The notes under the pieces were generated by a model, which was given only the letters and a program-made list of their open reading frames with translations, had not been told where the DNA came from and ran no database searches. The position numbers and the translations under genes are program-made. A DNA stretch of 64,000 nucleotides from an uncultured Clostridia bacterium. Its GTDB lineage: Bacteria; Bacillota; Clostridia; Oscillospirales; CAG-382. Positions 60,627 to 64,000 of this stretch are shown here, one piece after another (the stretch's first letter is position 1; every line of letters begins with the position of its first letter). The stretch covers positions 39,387 through 103,386 of the forward strand of contig CANRIX010000002.1 of assembly GCA_947630765.1 (NCBI GenBank), written 5' to 3'.

Positions 60627-61829
60627 ATGGACACTTCGGCGGAGGAGATCATGCAGTACGTCCGGGAGGAGGACGTGAAATTCATTCGGCTCGCGTTCTG
60701 CGACGTGTTCGGACGGATGAAGAACCTGTCCGTGCAGCCGGGCGAGCTGTCCCGCGCGTTCGCGGGCGGCATCCCGTTCAACCCCGCCCCGGTGCGGGGG
60801 TTCGGCGGGGAAGCGTGCGAGGAGCTGTTCCTCTGCCCGGACCCGTCCACCATTTCGGTCCTGCCGTGGCGCCCGGAGCACGGGCGGGTGGTGCGCATGT
60901 TCTGTGCGCTTCGCCGTGCAGACGGGACGGTCTCGGACGCGGACACGCGTTCGCTGCTGCGGGAAGCGGCAGCCGACGCGGAGAAGTTTGGCGTGACCTT
61001 CACGTTCGGCTCCCGCATGGAATTCTACCTGTTTGAGACCGACGAAAACGGCGAACCGACGGTCCGCCCGTTCGACCGTGCCGGGTACATGGACATCGCC
61101 CCGGAGGACAAGGGCGAAAACGTCCGCCGGGAGATCTGCCTGACGCTCGAACGCATGGGGATCCCGCCGGAAAGCTCCCACCACGAGGAGGGTCCCGGGC
61201 AGAACGAGATCGACTTCCGCCACGCCGACCCGCTCGCCGCGGCGGACTACGCGATGACCTTCCGCGCCGTCGTGCGGACCGTCGCGTCCCGCAGCGGGCT
61301 GTACGCCAGTTTTTCCCCCAAACCCCTCGCGGGACAGCCGGGGAACGGGTTCCACGTCCGCTTTTCCGCCCGCCGCGCCGACGGGGAGGACCCGCTTCCC
61401 GCCGCGTCCGCCGGGGTCCTGCGCCGTGCCTGCGAGATGACCGCTTTCCTGAACCCGGAGGAGGCTTCCTACGCCCGCCTCGGCGACCACCGCGCCCCGC
61501 GCTACGTCACTTGGTCGCCCCGGAACCGCAGCCAGCTTCTGCGCGTCCCGTCGTTCGGCGAACGCTGGGCGGAACTGCGCTCGCCGGACCCGACGGCGAA
61601 TCCCTACCTGGTTTTCGCCCTGCTGATCCGGGCGGGACTGGAAGGGGTCGCCGCGTCGCTTTCCCTGCCGGACGCGGTCGAACGCGACCTGCGCACCGCC
61701 CCCGCCAACCTGCTGGATGCCCTCGGTCGCCTGCCGGACAGCCTTTCGGACGCCCGTGCGCTCGCACGGGAGTCGGCGTTTATCCGTGCGCATCTGCCGG
61801 AGGCGGTCGTCCGCGCGTACTGCGGTTGA
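60627..61829 (+). CDS. Type I-like glutamine synthetase, short form
   Basis: 400 aa, ATG 60627 after AACGAAAGGAAGAACC. GS fold: RLAFCDVFGRMKNLSVQPGE, GSRMEFYLFETDENG (Glu metal ligand), HHEEGPGQNEIDFRHADPLA, GQPGNGFHVRFS, WSPRNRSQLLRVPSFGERWA and ELRSPDPTANPYL. It is about 40 residues shorter than GlnA and lacks the usual GSGMHxHxS wording at the nucleotide loop (here GNGFHVRFS), so it may have altered specificity or a regulatory role. It is the second GS at this locus beside glnN. Confidence 0.88.
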   Translation: MDTSAEEIMQYVREEDVKFIRLAFCDVFGRMKNLSVQPGELSRAFAGGIPFNPAPVRGFGGEACEELFLCPDPSTISVLPWRPEHGRVVRMFCALRRADGTVSDADTRSLLREAAADAEKFGVTFTFGSRMEFYLFETDENGEPTVRPFDRAGYMDIAPEDKGENVRREICLTLERMGIPPESSHHEEGPGQNEIDFRHADPLAAADYAMTFRAVVRTVASRSGLYASFSPKPLAGQPGNGFHVRFSARRADGEDPLPAASAGVLRRACEMTAFLNPEEASYARLGDHRAPRYVTWSPRNRSQLLRVPSFGERWAELRSPDPTANPYLVFALLIRAGLEGVAASLSLPDAVERDLRTAPANLLDALGRLPDSLSDARALARESAFIRAHLPEAVVRAYCG

Positions 61830-61861
61830 CGGAAAACCGACCGAAAGGGGAGGCGAGAGGA

Positions 61862-62455
61862 ATGGCGATCCCGCGAATGCCGCAGGAGTGCGTCTACAGC
61901 GTTCTCCTGGTTTCGGCGTCGGAAAAATTCAATCGTTCCCTGCGTGCGCTGCTGCCGGAAGAGACGTTCGTCACGGTCGTGACGGCGACGGACGTCGGTA
62001 CGGCGCGCCGTCTGCTGCTCGGGCGCCGCTTCGACCTGCTGCTCGTCAATGCCCCTCTGCCGGACGAATTCGGCGACCGCTTCGCGCAATCGGTTTCCTT
62101 GGACGGCGAAACGGGGGTGCTGCTGTTCGTCAAGGCGGAGCAGTACGACGAAATTTCGCTGTCGCTTCTGCGGTTCGGCGTCCTCACCCTCGCGAAGCCC
62201 GCGTCCCCGCACGCGGTCTCCCAGGCGCTTCGCCTGCTTTGCGCGACCCGGGAACGGCTGCGCGTAGCACAGGAACGCAACGAAGCGCTGGAGAAGAAGA
62301 TGGAGGAGGTGCGGCTGGTCAGCCGCGCGAAGGCGGCGCTTTCCGCACGGTACGGTATGACCGAAGCGGACGCGCACCGCTACATCGAAAAGCAGGCCAT
62401 GGACCGCTGTCTGACCAGGCGCGAAGTGGCGCAGGAGATCCTCGGGCCGGACTGA
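61862..62455 (+). CDS. ANTAR-domain antiterminator with pseudo-receiver domain
   Basis: 197 aa from ATG 61862 after GGGGAGGCGAGAGGA. Residues 10-125 have a receiver-like fold, but the phosphoacceptor is replaced (FDLLLVNAPLPDEFG has Asn where Asp is expected) and the N-terminal acidic pair is missing, so input is probably not phosphorylation. The coiled coil ERNEALEKKMEEVRLVSRAK leads to the ANTAR domain (AALSARYGMTEADAHRYIEK; RREVAQEIL), which binds paired hexaloop hairpins in RNA to prevent termination. Being last in a GS/GOGAT operon, it most likely controls that operon and glnN. Confidence 0.92.
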   Translation: MAIPRMPQECVYSVLLVSASEKFNRSLRALLPEETFVTVVTATDVGTARRLLLGRRFDLLLVNAPLPDEFGDRFAQSVSLDGETGVLLFVKAEQYDEISLSLLRFGVLTLAKPASPHAVSQALRLLCATRERLRVAQERNEALEKKMEEVRLVSRAKAALSARYGMTEADAHRYIEKQAMDRCLTRREVAQEILGPD

Positions 62456-62477
62456 ACGGGAATTTTCGGGAGGAAGT

Positions 62478-63026
62478 ATGCTCTACATCATGCGGCACGG
62501 TCGGACGGACTGGAACGACAAGGGAAAACTGCAGGGGCGGACCGACGTCCCGCTCAACGCGGACGGACGCGCCATGGCGGAACAGGCGGCGAAAGCCTGC
62601 GCGGAAACGCATTTCGACGTCTGCTTTTGCTCACCGCTTCGCCGTGCGAAGGAAACGGCGGAGATCCTTTTGCGGGGCAGGGACGTCCCGCTCCTGACGG
62701 ACGACAGGCTGACCGAAATGGGGTTCGGTGTCTACGAAGGCATGGAAAACGGCACCATGCCCCCCGACTGCCCGGTCCGCACGTTGTTCCGCGACCCGGA
62801 AAACTACCGGCCGGACGGCGGGGCGGAAAGCCTTTCGGCGCTGTACGAGCGGACCGGGGAATTCCTGCGGCAGGCGGTTTTCCCGCTGCTGGAGCAGGGG
62901 AAGGACGTCCTGCTCGTCGGGCACGGGGCGATGAACGCGAGCATCGTCTGCCAAGTCAGGGGCGTCCCGGTCGGTCAGTTCTGGAGCGCCGGGCTGGAGC
63001 AGTGCAAGCTGTTGCGGCTTCTTTGA
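62478..63026 (+). CDS. Histidine phosphatase family protein (phosphoglycerate mutase-like)
   Basis: 182 aa, ATG 62478 after TCGGGAGGAAGT. Catalytic RHG motif (LYIMRHGRTDWNDKGKLQGR), second Arg in CSPLRRAKETAEILL, and distal His in VLLVGHGAMN. Family members include phosphoglycerate mutase, cobalamin/ribazole phosphatase and others; residues do not fix the substrate. Starts 22 bases after the ANTAR gene. Confidence 0.9.
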   Translation: MLYIMRHGRTDWNDKGKLQGRTDVPLNADGRAMAEQAAKACAETHFDVCFCSPLRRAKETAEILLRGRDVPLLTDDRLTEMGFGVYEGMENGTMPPDCPVRTLFRDPENYRPDGGAESLSALYERTGEFLRQAVFPLLEQGKDVLLVGHGAMNASIVCQVRGVPVGQFWSAGLEQCKLLRLL

Positions 63027-63056
63027 AAAAAGCCCGTTTCACCTTGCAAAACGGGC
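63026..63056. terminator. Terminator between convergent genes
   Basis: AAAAAAGCCCGTTT-CACCTTGCA-AAACGGGC. On the minus strand the stem is followed by TTTTTT, serving the acetyltransferase gene. Confidence 0.82.
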
Positions 63057-63069
63057 AGTTTCATGCGAT

Positions 63070-63588
63070 TCATTCCAGCGTTTTTCCGTAGTATTCCACC
63101 TCGATCTCGGTTCCGTCGGGATACCGTTCTTTGCCGGATTTCAGGAATTCGGTAAAGCCGTAATGGGCGTAGATTTCCTTGTTCCTCTTTTCGCTCGGCT
63201 CCACGCCGAGCGTCGCTTTTGTATATCCTTTTTGCCGCAGATCGTCCAGCAGGAAGCGGAACAGTTTGGAAAAATACCCTTTCCCTTGAAATTCTTCGAC
63301 CGTTCGGAACGCGGACAAATACACCGTATGTTCGTCTACCAAACCGTCGCTGTTCTGCACGATTTCTGATCGGAGCATCGCCGTCGCCTCGCAAATTGTG
63401 GTCCCGTTCAGGATCCCGTAGTATGGCAGAAGATACCCCCGCCGGTAGTTTGCAAAGTGCTGTTCCCGCCAAACCAGCCAGTTTGCCCGGTCCTTTCCGC
63501 TGTGCGCGATTTCGTACGCCCATTTTTCGTTCATTTCCTCGAAGGACGCGATCTTGCAGGAAAACCGTTCGGTCGATCGTTTCATCAT
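63070..63588 (-). CDS. GNAT family N-acetyltransferase
   Basis: 172 aa. Acetyl-CoA-binding motif RTVEEFQGKGYFSKLFRFLL (Q/RxxGxG/A) and the following helix, then TLGVEPSEKRNKEIYAHYGF, all characteristic of GNAT. Substrate unknown. Less GC-rich than its neighbours. Single gene on the minus strand with its own terminator. Confidence 0.88.
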   Translation of the reverse strand: MMKRSTERFSCKIASFEEMNEKWAYEIAHSGKDRANWLVWREQHFANYRRGYLLPYYGILNGTTICEATAMLRSEIVQNSDGLVDEHTVYLSAFRTVEEFQGKGYFSKLFRFLLDDLRQKGYTKATLGVEPSEKRNKEIYAHYGFTEFLKSGKERYPDGTEIEVEYYGKTLE

Positions 63589-63622
63589 GCAACCTCCTGT
63601 TCAAGTTCGGGTTTTGGGACAG

Positions 63623-63652
63623 AAAAAACGCGGTTCCGCGCCGGAATCGCGT
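63623..63652 (-). terminator. Terminator of the S4-domain gene
   Basis: Minus strand ACGCGATTCCG-GCG-CGGAACCGCGT followed by TTTTT. Confidence 0.88.
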
Positions 63653-63669
63653 TTCCTTTTGCGTCTTTT

Positions 63670-64000
63670 TTACACGAACACTTCCACGCGAACGTTCAGC
63701 TTGCCTTTTTTGCTGGTCGAAAGCACGCCGAGGTATCGGAATCGCCCGTATCCCCGCACGGAAAGCACAGCGCCTTCCTTCGCGCTTCCGCTGTTGTTTT
63801 CGGTCAGTTTCCCGTCCGCGTAGACCCGTTTTTCGCGGAAAAGCGCCAAACTTTCCTCCCGCGAGAGCCGAAACACCGCCGCGACCAGCACGTCCAGCCG
63901 TTCCGACGCGACCTGCAGAAACCGCTCCTCCGTCCGACTGCAAAGCCCCTCCGGCGGGCGTTCCTCGACCGTGCAGCGCAGACGCGTGTGCTTCGCCTGC
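63670..64000 (-). CDS. ylmH: YlmH-like S4-domain RNA-binding protein (C-terminal part)
   Basis: Last 110 codons; the gene runs off the right end of the window (reading frame continues beyond the ATG-initiated ORF at 63891). Visible sequence QVASERLDVLVAAVFRLSRE, then FREKRVYADGKLTENNSGSA and SVRGYGRFRYLGVLSTSKKG is the S4 domain and C-terminus of YlmH, a cell-division-cluster protein also implicated in rescue of stalled ribosomes. The 5' part is not in the window. Confidence 0.9.
   Translation of the reverse strand, partial: QAKHTRLRCTVEERPPEGLCSRTEERFLQVASERLDVLVAAVFRLSREESLALFREKRVYADGKLTENNSGSAKEGAVLSVRGYGRFRYLGVLSTSKKGKLNVRVEVFV

Overview
The window joins two kinds of DNA. Bases 1 to about 24.7 kb are the right-hand part of a contractile-tail (PBSX/XkdK-U-like) prophage. 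The remaining 39 kb is GC-rich chromosome of an anaerobic, endospore-forming member of the Clostridia. The spoIIAA-spoIIAB-sigF operon indicates sporulation. A CIRCE operator at clpB, a PPi-type phosphofructokinase, type III glutamine synthetase, the DUF512 Fe-S protein and an archaeal-type split glutamate synthase all fit an anaerobic Firmicute. No rRNA, tRNA or CRISPR array was seen. Terminase, capsid, integrase and the left attachment site lie outside the window.

Prophage, 0-24.7 kb. After the end of a tail assembly chaperone there is an autonomous cargo gene (SAP domain) with its own promoter, whose -35/-10 spacer contains ten G, and its own terminator. Then come the tape measure, LysM tail protein, baseplate hub, DUF2577, DUF2634, baseplate J and DUF2313 proteins, three small tail-fibre-region proteins and a complete diversity-generating retroelement (DGR). 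The DGR consists of a C-type-lectin/FGE-like variable protein with its variable repeat (VR), a hairpin just downstream, an Avd-like accessory protein, the template repeat (TR) and a reverse transcriptase with the DGR-type IGNLTSQ motif. TR and VR differ at 21 positions in 116, and every one is an adenine in the TR. Lysis genes follow: small membrane proteins, an endolysin with lysozyme, amidase and two LysM domains, and an LLH-type holin. A hicAB toxin-antitoxin pair comes next. About 6 kb of small unknown genes then follow, driven by two near-duplicate promoter modules; this stretch also holds a parS-like palindrome and a cluster of CCGAAA repeats.

Chromosome, 25-34.6 kb. On the minus strand lie a two-gene ABC exporter and a LytTR response regulator with a sensor-less GHKL kinase. 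These are followed by an SGNH hydrolase, a YD-repeat lipoprotein, trmK, a small membrane protein and the yceD-rpmF pair.

Chromosome, 34.6-53 kb. DUF512 protein, der and plsY; iscS-iscU; a sugar acetyltransferase; clpB; the spoIIA operon; a membrane phosphoesterase; pfp; an unusual ECF-type sigma factor fused through a membrane segment to an extracellular SH3 domain; class II aldolase; a structured 420-base intergenic region; an unknown membrane protein; and an XRE regulator.

Chromosome, 53-64 kb: a nitrogen-assimilation locus. glnN (type III GS) is divergent from an operon encoding glutamine amidotransferase, Fe-S/FMN synthase, a polyferredoxin, an FAD oxidoreductase, a GXGXG subunit, a short type-I-like GS and an ANTAR antiterminator. 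Both divergent leaders show the same layout: a hairpin with an A1/G4 hexaloop at the transcript 5' end that overlaps the 5' arm of an intrinsic terminator. This suggests the ANTAR protein controls both transcripts. The window ends with a histidine phosphatase, a GNAT acetyltransferase and the end of a YlmH-type S4 protein.
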